Shown: positions 19,859-28,025 of the stretch, one piece after another
Position numbering within the stretch: position 1 is the stretch's first letter
Layout of the letters: every line of letters starts with the position of its first letter
Assembly: GCF_016592155.1 (NCBI RefSeq)
Contig: NZ_AP024237.1
Span: forward strand, 2,914,001 to 2,978,000
Source: Mycobacterium heckeshornense
GTDB lineage: Bacteria > Actinomycetota > Actinomycetes > Mycobacteriales > Mycobacteriaceae
Direction: 5' to 3'
Length of the DNA: 64,000 bases
The notes under the pieces: generated by a model
Told to the model about the DNA's origin: nothing
The model's database searches: none
What the model saw: only the letters and a program-made list of their open reading frames with translations
Made by a program: the position numbers and the translations under genes

Positions 19859-20901
19859 GCCTCGGCCGCCTCACCGGAGGCGACGACCTGCGCCTCGATC
19901 GCTTCGGCGGCCCGCAGGTACTCCCGTTCCAACCAGTCGTTGGCCAGGTGCAGGTAGATGCGGGTGGAGTCGATCGAGGCGTGGCCGGCCTGGGCTTGGA
20001 TCGCCTCCAGTGCCATCCCCGCCTCCCGCAGCCGGGTGAAACAGGTGTGCCGCAGCTGATGGCACGTCGCCTGGGTCAGCCCGGCGCGAGCGCGCGCACC
20101 GTCGAGGATCTCGTCCAGACCGGCGGCCGACAACGGCTCGCCACGCCGGGGCCCCTTCAACACCACGAACACCCGATCGGTCGACGTCCGCGGCCGCTCC
20201 TGATCCAGATAGTCCCCCAGCGATGCGAAGAACCGCGCCGATACCGGCACCATCCGCTGCCGACCGCCCTTGCCTTCGGCCACGAACACCCGCCGCTCGC
20301 CGGCGTTGACGTCGTCGAGGCGCAGGCCCAGCACCTCGCAGCGTCGCAGTCCACCCAGCAGCATCGCCTCGACCATGGCCCGGTCGCGGTGGGTGCGCAG
20401 CGCCGCCCGCAGCGCGTCGACCTCGCTTGGCGCCAGCACCCGGGGCAGCGTGCGCGGGGTGCGGATCAACGCCATCCCGCCCTTCCCGCGCCGAGCACCG
20501 GGGCGGCGGGCGGCCAGGCTGGTCGGCACCGGGTTGCGGCTTACGCCGGTGTCACCGCGGGCCGCGAGGTAGGCATACAGGCCACGCACACTGGACAACC
20601 GGCGGGCGATCGTGCGCGCCGCCAGGCCCGGCTCGCCGTCCTCCAACCGCACCACCCGCTCACCCAAACGGGCAGTGCGTTGAAACGCCAAGAACGCGAA
20701 CACATCTGCGGCGCTCACCTGGGTCGGTTCCTTGGCAACCACACCGAAGAAGATCTTCAAATCCGAGGCCACCGCCAGCCAAGTGTTCGTTCGGGCCCGT
20801 GCCGCAACGAAGGCCAGGTAGTCATCCAGCAGCGGATGCCCCAGGGTGATCGCGGCCAACTCCGCCCCACGATGGTGACGGACCAGGCACGGCATGAACA
20901 C
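19855..20901 (-). CDS. tyrosine recombinase 1 of element B
   Basis: The start is the GTG at 20901, preceded by CAGGAGG, giving 348 residues (VFMPCLVRHHRGAELAAITL). The frame is open upstream to 20982, but only into the element end. Catalytic residues are complete: LGGLRRCEVLGLRL, CHQLRHTCFTRL, QAGHASIDSTRIYLHLA. It is close to recombinase 1 of element A throughout, so A and B share ancestry. It is the first gene of the coupled pair. Confidence 0.9.
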   Translation of the reverse strand: MFMPCLVRHHRGAELAAITLGHPLLDDYLAFVAARARTNTWLAVASDLKIFFGVVAKEPTQVSAADVFAFLAFQRTARLGERVVRLEDGEPGLAARTIARRLSSVRGLYAYLAARGDTGVSRNPVPTSLAARRPGARRGKGGMALIRTPRTLPRVLAPSEVDALRAALRTHRDRAMVEAMLLGGLRRCEVLGLRLDDVNAGERRVFVAEGKGGRQRMVPVSARFFASLGDYLDQERPRTSTDRVFVVLKGPRRGEPLSAAGLDEILDGARARAGLTQATCHQLRHTCFTRLREAGMALEAIQAQAGHASIDSTRIYLHLANDWLEREYLRAAEAIEAQVVASGEAAEA

Positions 20902-20979
20902 GGCAACCTCCTGCCGCCAGCATCCGCGCCCACCCCGCTGGATCACGGCAGACACGCCGAAGATCACCCGTATATCAAA

Positions 20980-21360
20980 CACAAAACCTTAGCCATGACA
21001 ATGGTTTACGCACGAATTGCTGATAAGACCGTCGCCGAGGAGTACTTCGCCGTCACCGAGAAAGTGGAACTACTCTACGGCCAACCCCATCAACTCGCCG
21101 GCGACGACGAAGGCCGCGAAATGCGCAAACTGCGTAACGAGATGCACCGCCGCATGCTGGGCAACGGCTACTGCGCACGACCGGTCGAGATGGACTGCCA
21201 CTTCGAGTCCATCTGCGAATCCTGCAGCTTCTTCGTTACCACCCTCGAGTTCCGGCCCACGCTGCAACGCCAGCGCGACGATGCCGCCAACAAGGGCCAA
21301 CTCGGCCGCCAGAAGATCTTCGACGGCATCCTCGACCGCCTCGATACCACCGCCTCGTGA
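20980..21360 (+). pseudogene. tyrosine recombinase 2 of element A, 3' part
   Basis: This segment encodes HKTLAMTMVYARIADKTVAE (GH-box His and the Tyr nucleophile) and the cysteine-rich tail NGYCARPVEMDCHFESICES. It continues the gene broken at 18000. Confidence 0.85.
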
Positions 21361-21391
21361 CCGCCCTACTTGACTCGATCACCCGCATAAG

Positions 21392-21496
21392 TACAACACC
21401 AGCCGGCTCATGCACCGACTCGGACTGAAACCACCCATCGAATACGAGGCCGACTACCATGCACACCACACCGGTCAGCCGACCGGCGCAAAGTAA
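21392..21496 (+). pseudogene. IS3 OrfB, 3' part
   Basis: The final 34 codons (YNTSRLMHRLGLKPPIEYEA ... QPTGAK) and TAA complete the OrfB interrupted at 15472. The IS3 right repeat follows directly. Confidence 0.85.
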
Positions 21497-21528
21497 ACCG
21501 GTGTGCACAAAACCCAGGGCGATTCACG

Positions 21529-21600
21529 GTGCCGCGGGACCGCAACGGCTCTTTTGAGCCGGTGATCGTGCCCAAAAGGGCGCGCCGGCTGGGCAACAGC
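21529..21600 (+). pseudogene. IS256 N-terminal scrap
   Basis: About 23 codons read VPRDRNGSFEPVIVPKRARR, matching the AVPRDRNGTFEPVIVPKRAR stretch of the IS256 gene at 13014-13837. It lies directly between the IS3 right end and another IS3 fragment and marks a rearrangement joint. Confidence 0.6.
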
Positions 21601-21759
21601 CGAAGCCGCCTGGCGTTGCAGGCGCACCCAACGCCCCAGCACTTGATCACCCACACCAATCTCGGCCGCCACGTGAGCCACCGGGCGGCCGGTCTCAATC
21701 ACCAGGCGGGCAGCCTGCTCCCGAAACTCGGGGGTGTACTTGCGACGCTTGCCCGACAT
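21601..21759 (-). pseudogene. IS3-family OrfA, N-terminal fragment
   Basis: The ATG at 21759 opens MSGKRRKYTPEFREQAARLV ... LGRWVRLQ, an OrfA helix-turn-helix of a second IS3 subgroup. The coding sequence breaks off near 21604 against the IS256 scrap. The OrfB fragment at 49356-49949 may be its lost partner, which is inference from subgroup style only. Confidence 0.65.
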
Positions 21760-21839
21760 ACGGACATCCTTCCCGCGGGACCAGCAGTCCCACCAGTCAG
21801 GTGTCCACCATCAGGGGTCAACCCCACTCTCGCTAAGAT

Positions 21840-22080
21840 GTTGCAGCGATCACTTGAGCCTAAGCTGCGAAGGTGCCCAAGAACGCACAGGTGGAAGTGA
21901 AGGCCGACTACTGGGCGATCTTCGATGTGCCCGAGAACATCGAGCCTGGCCGCGACGCGGTCGCCTACGTGCACAACAAGATCGATGCGTTCGAAAAGCG
22001 TTGGCGGGATCCGTATCCGGCGGCGGTGTGGGCGGTGCTCGACCGCGCCTCGGCCGGCTGGCGCGGCTTCACCATGAGAC
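21840..22080 (+). pseudogene. IS256-like transposase, internally deleted 3' fragment
   Basis: The frame reads VPKNAQVEVKADYWAIFDVP, EKRWRDPYPAAV and then directly WAVLDRASAGWRGFTM. In this IS256 subgroup the last block is normally separated from the first by about 70 residues, so an internal deletion has occurred. The conserved C-terminal LLQDLRRSL continues in another frame, showing a second indel near 22078. Confidence 0.6.
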
Positions 22081-22241
22081 ACCCGCCGGGCTGCGGCTAC
22101 TACAGGATCTGCGAAGGTCGCTGCATCACCAACCGGCCCAACTGCCGCAACGGAATTCGGGAATTCACACCGAAACTGGTGTGGCGCGAGCCGATTCCGC
22201 CGCCATCGCATAGAATCGTCACCGCCAGTGAGCGAAACACT

Positions 22242-22472
22242 ATGTCCGAACTTTTTACACCGCTCCTGGAACGCCCCCCTGCGCGCAAGGCGGAGTTACG
22301 GTACCGCCTGGCGGGCGCCGGGGTCCAGCGGGTCGTATCACTGGGCAATGCATTCGGGCTCGCCAGCGTGGGCCAGGGACTCGCTCACTGGTGCACCATG
22401 CCTGTGTCGGTGATCGTGGATGGATTGCCGATGCACCCGAGGCGCCGCGAGGTTATCGCCCTGCTCGCTTGA
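22242..22472 (+). CDS. hypothetical 76-residue ORF
   Basis: ATG 22242 opens MSELFTPLLERPPARKAELR ... MHPRRREVIALLA. I recognise no family. It is mostly helical and lacks a clear ribosome-binding site. It lies in IS debris, immediately before the left end of an IS110, so it may be a fragment of a disrupted gene or a chance frame. Confidence 0.25.
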   Translation: MSELFTPLLERPPARKAELRYRLAGAGVQRVVSLGNAFGLASVGQGLAHWCTMPVSVIVDGLPMHPRRREVIALLA

Positions 22473-22642
22473 CAGCTGTGATGTCTATCATGAGTTCTGC
22501 GGAATCCGGCGGTTGCCCCGGACGCGCCGACCGTCGATCGGGCTGAGCGCCGATGAGCGCCGAACAGTGAGCGATGCGGCAGCCGCGTCTGGGCCTCGCA
22601 CGAGGGTGCCTCCCCACTGAGTACAGCAGCGAGGAGGCTGTC

Positions 22643-23907
22643 ATGAAGTGTACTGCCGAAACCACCCTGCCCGACGAGCCGCCGAACGCTGTCACGTGTG
22701 GAATTGATTGGGCACGAGACGATCACGCGGTATCGATCGTCGACGCGCGTGGGCGCGAGGTTCGCCGCGTCACCATCGAGCACAACGCCGCCGGACTGCG
22801 CGAGCTGCGCGAGCTGTTCGAGCTGCTGAGCCGGGCCGGTGCCTGCGAGGTCGCCATCGAACTCCCGAGCGGCCCGGTCGTGGACACCCTGCTGCAGGCC
22901 GGGATCACGATAGTCGTGATCAGCCCGAACCAGCTGAAGAATCTTCGCGGCCGTTACGGCTCGCCCGGCAACAAGGACGACCGCTTCGATGCGTTCGTGC
23001 TCGCCGACACGCTGCGCACCGACCGGTCCCGGCTGCGCCCACTGCTGCCCGACACCGCGGCCACGGCCACCCTGCGCCGCACCTGTCGCGCCCGCAAAGA
23101 CCGCGTCGGACACCGGGTGGCGTTGGCCAATCAACTGCGCGCGCACCTGCGCGTCGTCTTTCCGGGCGTGGTCGGGCCGTTCGCCGACATCGACTCGCCG
23201 ATCAGCCTGGCGTTTTTGACCCGCCTCGACTGCCAGAACCGCGCGAACTGGCTGTCGGTCACGCGGCTGGCCGCCTGGCTGGCCGGCGCCGGTTACTGCG
23301 GCCGCGTCGACCCGGCCGTGCTTTACGGTCGGCTCACCGGCGCCCCGCACGGCGCCACCGGTGACAACGGCGCCGCCAACGCACACCTCACCCGCGCCCT
23401 GGTCGCCGCGCTCACCAGCGTCGCGGCCCAGATCAAGGCGCTCGACGCGCAAATCGCCCAACAGCTCGCCCTGCACGCCGACGCGCACATCTTCACCTCC
23501 CTGCCCCGCTCCGGCACCGTCCGCGCCGCGTGGCTGCTCGCCGAGATCGGGGACTGCCGAGCCCGTTTCCCCACACCCGAATCGTTGGCCTGCTTGGCCG
23601 GAGTCGCACCCTGCACCCGCCAATCCGGAAAAGTCACCCACGTCGGATTCCGTTGGGCCGCAGACAAACAACTCCGCGACGCCGCCACCGACTTCGCCGG
23701 CGACAGCCGCCGAGCCAACCCCTGGGCCACCGACCTGTACAACCGCGCCATCCCCCGAGGACACGACCACCCCACGCCGTAGCCATCCTGGCCCGCGCCT
23801 GGCTCTACATCATCTGGCACTGCTGGCAAGACGGCGCCGCCTACGACCCCACCCAACACCGAGCCCTCCAGGCCCTCCTCAACCAAGACCAACAAACGGC
23901 GGCTTGA
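22643..23907 (+). pseudogene. IS110-family transposase, C-terminal frameshift
   Basis: The ATG at 22643 follows GAGGAGG. The protein (MKCTAETTLPDEPPNAVTCG IDWARDDHAV) has the DEDD elements GIDWARDD, AIELPSGPVVDTLL and DDRFDAFVLADTLR, and the C-terminal SLPRSGTVRAAWLLAEIG. The frame ends early at 23782 (RGHDHPTP), while the expected tail HAVAILARAWLYIIWHCWQD continues one frame over to 23907. A single missing C in the run near 23771-23775 explains this. The subgroup differs from the IS110 at 11546. Confidence 0.85.
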
Positions 23908-24102
23908 CACAGGGCTACTCATGACGGCTTCTACCCGCTGCAGCGTCTGATGCGCTGGGTCAGCGATGAAGGCTCGGCATGAAATTTTCGGCACCTGGAT
24001 CCGAAACGGAGCAGGGTCTGGGAGGCATTGGTGGGCGCCGGTTACCACCAGGAATTCGGTGACTGACTCGAGGAACCGTTGAACTTGAACTGAGCTGCTG
24101 AG

Positions 24103-24846
24103 TCAGACTGAGTATCCGCCGTCGACGCGCAGGGTCTGCCCAGTGACATAGGCTGACCGGGGCCCGGCCAAAAAGGCCACCACGTCGGCGAGTTCCTCGG
24201 GCGAGCCGAACCGCCGCATCGGAATCGCCCGCCGCGCCGCCTCTAGGGCCTCTTGGTGGTAGTCGCCGCTGTCGATCAGGTCCTCCAGCACCCCGGCCGC
24301 GATCACCCCCACGCCCACGCAGTTGGCGCGCACACCATTCTTGGCTTCCTCGGCAGCGATGGCCCGCACCAATTGTTCGACGGCGGCCTTGGGTGCCGTC
24401 GACAACAGATCCCGTGTGGCATAGCGCAGCAAGGCCGTCGTCACGAGGGCAACGATCGAACCCCGGCTAGCCCGCAGCCGCTCGATCGCAGGTTGCAGCA
24501 GGTTAAAGCACGCTGCGGCGTCTGCCCAGAGCTGATGTGCGAACTGCTGCGACGTGATCTGGGCGGTGTAACCCATCGGGATGGACGGTCCGGCGGCATA
24601 GATAACAGTGTCCAACTTCGGCACACCGCGAACCAATGCGGCCGCGGCGTCGGCGTCGGTGAGGTCGAGCTGATGCACCCACGCCTTGGCGCCGACATCG
24701 CGCACGGCCTCAGCTGCGCGTTCGGCGGCCTCGGCGTTGCGTCGGTAGGTCAGCGCGACATCGAATCCATCCCGGGCCAGCGCCCGGCAGATCGCCGAGC
24801 CGATACCACCGCTACCACCAGCGACCAGAGCCGATCGTTCATTCAT
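24103..24846 (-). CDS. SDR-fold protein lacking the catalytic Tyr
   Basis: This 247-residue Rossmann protein begins MNERSALVAGGSGGIGSAIC, with the glycine motif intact. LDLTDAD and VIYAAGPS replace the usual acidic and NAG motifs. At the active site the YxxxK position reads STAPK, so Lys is kept but Tyr is Ser, and the upstream catalytic Ser position is Thr (LVTTALL). The C-terminus GQTLRVDGGYSV is classical. It ends the six-gene operon; its ATG overlaps the MaoC stop by 8 nt. It may be a divergent enoyl/keto reductase or a non-catalytic partner. Confidence 0.8.
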   Translation of the reverse strand: MNERSALVAGGSGGIGSAICRALARDGFDVALTYRRNAEAAERAAEAVRDVGAKAWVHQLDLTDADAAAALVRGVPKLDTVIYAAGPSIPMGYTAQITSQQFAHQLWADAAACFNLLQPAIERLRASRGSIVALVTTALLRYATRDLLSTAPKAAVEQLVRAIAAEEAKNGVRANCVGVGVIAAGVLEDLIDSGDYHQEALEAARRAIPMRRFGSPEELADVVAFLAGPRSAYVTGQTLRVDGGYSV

Positions 24847-25267
24847 GCGCCACACCCTCTCCCCGCAGCCGGGCGTAGCCGGTCATCACTGGCTCACCGT
24901 GCTGATTGACCGTCGACACCTCCAGTTCCACCATGCGGGATCCGTCTTGGTCCTCGATCGCGCTGACGGTGGCAGTCGCGGTCAGTGTGTCGCCGGGCCA
25001 GACCTGCCGCTTGAAGCGCACCCCGAACCTGCTGAGTTCCCCATCGTCGATCCATCCGGTGATGACCTTCGCCGTAAGCCCCATAGTGAGCTGTCCGTGG
25101 GCGATGACGCTGGGGTAGCCAGCCACCGTGGTGGCGTACACCTCGTCGGTGTGCAGCGGGTTGTAATCGCCCGAAGCGCCCGCATACATCACGATCTGGG
25201 TTCGGGACAGTTCCTCCACCACCGTTGCCTCGTGCCGGTCTCCGATCGTCAATTCGGTAAGCTTCAC
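24839..25267 (-). CDS. MaoC-family (R)-specific enoyl-CoA hydratase
   Basis: The GTG at 25267 overlaps the upstream stop (CCGTGA) and gives 142 residues (VKLTELTIGDRHEATVVEEL). The hot-dog fold carries the hydratase signature ASGDYNPLHTDEVYA with the D-x4-H active-site pair, and AHGQLTMGL follows. The open frame extends to 25399 but lies inside the preceding gene. It should hydrate an enoyl-CoA made by the operon's acyl-CoA dehydrogenase, probably together with the upstream MaoC-like protein. Confidence 0.9.
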   Translation of the reverse strand: MKLTELTIGDRHEATVVEELSRTQIVMYAGASGDYNPLHTDEVYATTVAGYPSVIAHGQLTMGLTAKVITGWIDDGELSRFGVRFKRQVWPGDTLTATATVSAIEDQDGSRMVELEVSTVNQHGEPVMTGYARLRGEGVAHE

Positions 25268-25776
25268 GGTGTCACCGCCCGCTCGGTGATCACCCGCACC
25301 CGCCGGGCCGTCACCGCGAGTTCCCCACGCTGGTTGACAAAGCGGGTGATCTCCTCCGAGAACTTCAGCGTGCCCCCGCGTGCACTGTTCTTCTCCCACG
25401 TCTTGCCGGGTTCCCGCGAGACAGTCAAGACGTCACCGGGACGCAGTGGGACATGGAACTCGTAGTGCTGCTCGGCATGCAAGCTGGTGCCGCTCCCCGA
25501 CGAGGCCGGGGCGAAGCCGGGCCCGCGGCCCGAGCCGTTCCACGCAACGCCGGGCCTCGGCCGATAAGGCCACTCGGGGTCGAACTGCGCCGCGGCGGCC
25601 ACAAATGTCGGCGGCGCAACAATCCCGCCACGTCGGCGGGTGCGTTCGTGGACCTCATCGAAATAGATCGGGTCGTCATCGCCCAGCGACCGCGCGAACA
25701 TCAGGATGTGCCCGCGTTCCACAGGGAATCGGAAGGTGCCCGCATCTGGTTCTGGCACCGGCGCTTCGGCAACCAT
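25264..25776 (-). CDS. MaoC-like / FAS1-like dehydratase-domain protein
   Basis: This is a 170-residue hot-dog protein (VERGHILMFARSLGDDDPIY FDEVHERTRRRGGIVAPPTF) of the N-terminal MaoC dehydratase type, without the D-x4-H pair of its neighbour. Such proteins commonly form heterodimers with a MaoC partner, as in mycobacterial steroid side-chain hydratases. Stop and start overlaps on both sides (TGATG upstream, GTGA downstream) support co-translation and a heteromeric hydratase. Confidence 0.85.
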   Translation of the reverse strand: MVAEAPVPEPDAGTFRFPVERGHILMFARSLGDDDPIYFDEVHERTRRRGGIVAPPTFVAAAAQFDPEWPYRPRPGVAWNGSGRGPGFAPASSGSGTSLHAEQHYEFHVPLRPGDVLTVSREPGKTWEKNSARGGTLKFSEEITRFVNQRGELAVTARRVRVITERAVTP

Positions 25777-27035
25777 CAGCGCTGCCCTTCGGGCACTCGG
25801 GGCTCGCGGGGCAGCCCTAGCACATTCTCGCCTATGATGTTGCGCTGGACCTCACTAGTGCCGGCGTAAATCGTGCCGGAATGCGCGACCAAGAATGCGT
25901 CCTGCCAGGGTCCGAGACGGTAGTCGGCCCCGGGTGGACGCACCATCGCGGCTGGACCCGCGATCTGTAGGGCAAGCGCCCCCAGCCGCAAATGGTATTC
26001 GCTCCACGCCAGCTTCCACGTCGACATCTGCGGCCCGGGTAGCCCGCCAGCGGCGACCTCGGCCACAGTTCGCTCCCAGCTGCTGCGCATGATGGTGACC
26101 TGGGTCTTCGCCCAGACCAGCTCCCGACGCACAACAGGGTCGCGATGGCACCCTTGCTGTCGCGCGAAGGCGACCAGTTGTTCGAGTTCGCGCTCGCGGG
26201 CCTGCAGCACCATTGTGGTCGCGCGTCCGGCTCCACCGCGCTCGAATCCCAGTGTGGACTGCACGACCTGCCAGCCCTTGCCCAGTCCTCCGATCACCCC
26301 CGATAGTGGGGCCTTGGTGTTGTCGAAGAAGACCTCGGCGAATTCCTCGGCACCGGTGATCTGCCGGATCGGACGGACCTCGATGCCGTTATGTCCTGGC
26401 GTGAACTCGGTGATGACATAGGAGAGCCCGCGATGCTTAGCGGCGGTAGGGTCGGTGCGACACAACACGAAAATCATGTTTGCAGTGGCGAAACGAGACG
26501 TCCAGACCTTCTGCCCGGTGATCGACAGCTGGTCGCCCTCCACGATGCCGCGGGTCGTGACCGACGCGAGATCGGATCCGGAACCGGGCTCGGAGAAGCC
26601 TTGGCAGTAGCGGTGCTCACCGGAGATGATCCGCGGCAGGTAGTACGCCTTTTGCTCCTCGGTGCCGTGCAGGATGATCGACGGACCGACCATCGACTCG
26701 CCCTGCACGCGGTCGACGCGTGGCACACCGGCTCGGTAGAACTCCTCATCGAGGATAGTCATCTGCAGCGCATCCCAGCCGCGTCCGCCATATTCCTCCG
26801 GCCACGCCGGACAGATCAGCCGTGCCTCTGCGCAGCGTTGCTCCCACTCCCGGAACAGCGGATGGGCGTGCGCCCGGGCCAGGTCCGCTTCGCTCTGCAG
26901 GCTGCTGACCGAACCCGGCAGGTCTGCCCGCACGCGCCAGTCGATCAGCTCCGCCAGTCCCGTGGGAGCGTTTTCGGCGATCCAGGCCCGCAGTTCCACG
27001 CGCAGGTCCTCGACCGGGACGTCGAGGCTTCTCAT
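25776..27035 (-). CDS. acyl-CoA dehydrogenase
   Basis: The start MRSLDVPVEDLRVELRAWIA at 27035 overlaps the lyase stop (ATGA) and gives 419 residues; the longer frame to 27266 is antisense-like. The FAD-binding and substrate signatures are YCQGFSEPGSGSDLASV, KVWTSRFATANMIFVLCRTD and the C-terminal AHSGTIYAGTSEVQRNIIGE. It resembles the FadE large/small subunits used for branched or ring substrates. It would introduce the alpha,beta double bond before the MaoC hydratase pair. Confidence 0.9.
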   Translation of the reverse strand: MRSLDVPVEDLRVELRAWIAENAPTGLAELIDWRVRADLPGSVSSLQSEADLARAHAHPLFREWEQRCAEARLICPAWPEEYGGRGWDALQMTILDEEFYRAGVPRVDRVQGESMVGPSIILHGTEEQKAYYLPRIISGEHRYCQGFSEPGSGSDLASVTTRGIVEGDQLSITGQKVWTSRFATANMIFVLCRTDPTAAKHRGLSYVITEFTPGHNGIEVRPIRQITGAEEFAEVFFDNTKAPLSGVIGGLGKGWQVVQSTLGFERGGAGRATTMVLQARERELEQLVAFARQQGCHRDPVVRRELVWAKTQVTIMRSSWERTVAEVAAGGLPGPQMSTWKLAWSEYHLRLGALALQIAGPAAMVRPPGADYRLGPWQDAFLVAHSGTIYAGTSEVQRNIIGENVLGLPREPRVPEGQR

Positions 27036-28024
27036 CGCTGTGCCGTCGCCGGGTCGGCATCCGGATCGGCATGGTAGAGCGCCTCCGGCCCCGCCAGTGC
27101 CTGCAAGGTGCGTGAAACGCTCGTTCTGCCGAGCTGTCTGGCCATCCAGACGCTGGTCGACACCAGCTTCTCCAGGTTCACACCGGTCTCGATGCCCAGT
27201 CCCTCCAACATCCACACCAGATCCTCGGTGGCCAGGTTGCCCGCCGAACTTTCCGCGAACGGGCATCCGCCCAGACCCCCCGCCGAGCTGTCGATGGTGG
27301 CGACGCCCGACTGCAACGCCGCCAGCACATTAGCCAGCGCCTGTCCGTACGTATCGTGAAAATGCACGCCGATCGAGCCGACGTCGATTCCCGCCCCCGC
27401 TAGCGCCTCGATGAGCGCTTTAATGTGGCCGGGCGTGCCGACGCCGATCGTGTCGCCGAGCGCGAGCTGATCGCAGCCCAGATCCATCATCCGAGTCGCA
27501 ACGTCGACGACCTTCGCAATGGGGGTTGTTCCCTCCCAGGGATCCCCGCAGCACATCGACACGTAGCCACGCACACGGGCTCCCGCCTCACGCGCCTGCT
27601 TCACCACCGGAGCGAACATCGCTAATGATTCGTCGATGCTTCGGCCGAGGTTGCGCTGCGAGAACGTCTCCGTGGCACTGCCGAACACCGCGATATCGCG
27701 AACGCCGCAACTGAACGCCCGGTCCAGCCCACTGAGTGTTGGAACCAGCACCGGATAGTGTCGGTCGGCGTCGAGGTTCAGGCCCTCGATGACGCTTTCG
27801 GCATCGGCGAGTTGGGGTACCCGGCCTGGATGCACGAAGCCGGCCGCCTCGATGGTCTGCAGCCCGGCGGCCCCAAGCCGCTCGATGAACTCGACCTTGA
27901 TGTGCGTTGGGATCACACCTTTTTCGTTCTGCAGGCCATCTCGGGGGCCGACCTCATAAATCGTCACCCGCTCAGGCAGGCCGGCGACCGGCGCACAGCT
28001 CGGCATACGCATCACAGTGGCCAC
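27032..28024 (-). CDS. hydroxymethylglutaryl-CoA lyase-like enzyme
   Basis: This is a TIM-barrel lyase of the HMG-CoA lyase/DRE-TIM group. VTIYEVGPRDGLQNEKGVIP carries the catalytic Arg and metal Asp. GVHFHDTYGQALAN supplies the metal histidines, and GGLGGCPFAESSAGNLATED the loop cysteine. The start is GTG 28024, 1 nt after the CoA-transferase stop, or ATG 28012. In the operon it would cleave a 3-hydroxy-3-methyl-acyl-CoA retro-aldol style. The physiological substrate could be HMG-CoA or a longer branched intermediate. Confidence 0.88.
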   Translation of the reverse strand: MATVMRMPSCAPVAGLPERVTIYEVGPRDGLQNEKGVIPTHIKVEFIERLGAAGLQTIEAAGFVHPGRVPQLADAESVIEGLNLDADRHYPVLVPTLSGLDRAFSCGVRDIAVFGSATETFSQRNLGRSIDESLAMFAPVVKQAREAGARVRGYVSMCCGDPWEGTTPIAKVVDVATRMMDLGCDQLALGDTIGVGTPGHIKALIEALAGAGIDVGSIGVHFHDTYGQALANVLAALQSGVATIDSSAGGLGGCPFAESSAGNLATEDLVWMLEGLGIETGVNLEKLVSTSVWMARQLGRTSVSRTLQALAGPEALYHADPDADPATAQR

Positions 28025-28025
28025 C

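Larger units (their letters stand above)
18001..20978 (-). mobile_element. two-tyrosine-recombinase element B, copy 1
   Basis: This is a 2978-bp element in antisense orientation inside A's second recombinase. The left end begins TTATGCGGGTGATCTTGTC and the right end reads GAAGATCACCCGTATATCAA. The host gene reads LLG-H across the insertion (GGACA before, CACAAAACC after). The same element is at 34721-37699 and 45421-48398. It contains only two recombinase genes and about 110 bp of ends. Confidence 0.85.
15473..21390 (+). mobile_element. two-tyrosine-recombinase element A, copy 1 (contains B)
   Basis: Without the nested B, A is about 2.94 kb and consists of two overlapping tyrosine recombinase genes and short ends. 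Its ends are inverted: TATGCGGGTGAT at 15473 and ATCACCCGCATA ending at 21389. They resemble those of B, including the shared GTGTCTGC box after the left end. A lies inside the conserved WFG-Y codons of IS3 OrfB. Organisation fits the bipartite-module (BIM) class of recombinase elements. Confidence 0.75.
14252..21527 (+). mobile_element. IS3-family element carrying nested elements A and B, copy 1
   Basis: The left end begins TGGACCATCCCGGGTTTCGT. The right end at 21527, in reverse complement, begins TGAATCGCCCTGGGTTTTGT, and both continue GCACACC, giving clear IS3 inverted repeats. Between them OrfA is intact and OrfB is split by element A, which is split by element B. The block is nearly identical to 41703-48946, with a few single-base differences and one 30-bp difference. 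No direct repeat flanks this copy. Confidence 0.85.

Noticed and set aside
14252..21527. Composite transposon carrying cargo between two IS3 copies
   Set aside because: There is a single IS3 with both its ends; the contents are nested insertions into OrfB, not cargo between two IS copies.
22385..23770. A 461-codon minus-strand frame
   Set aside because: Antisense of the frameshifted IS110 transposase; no motifs.
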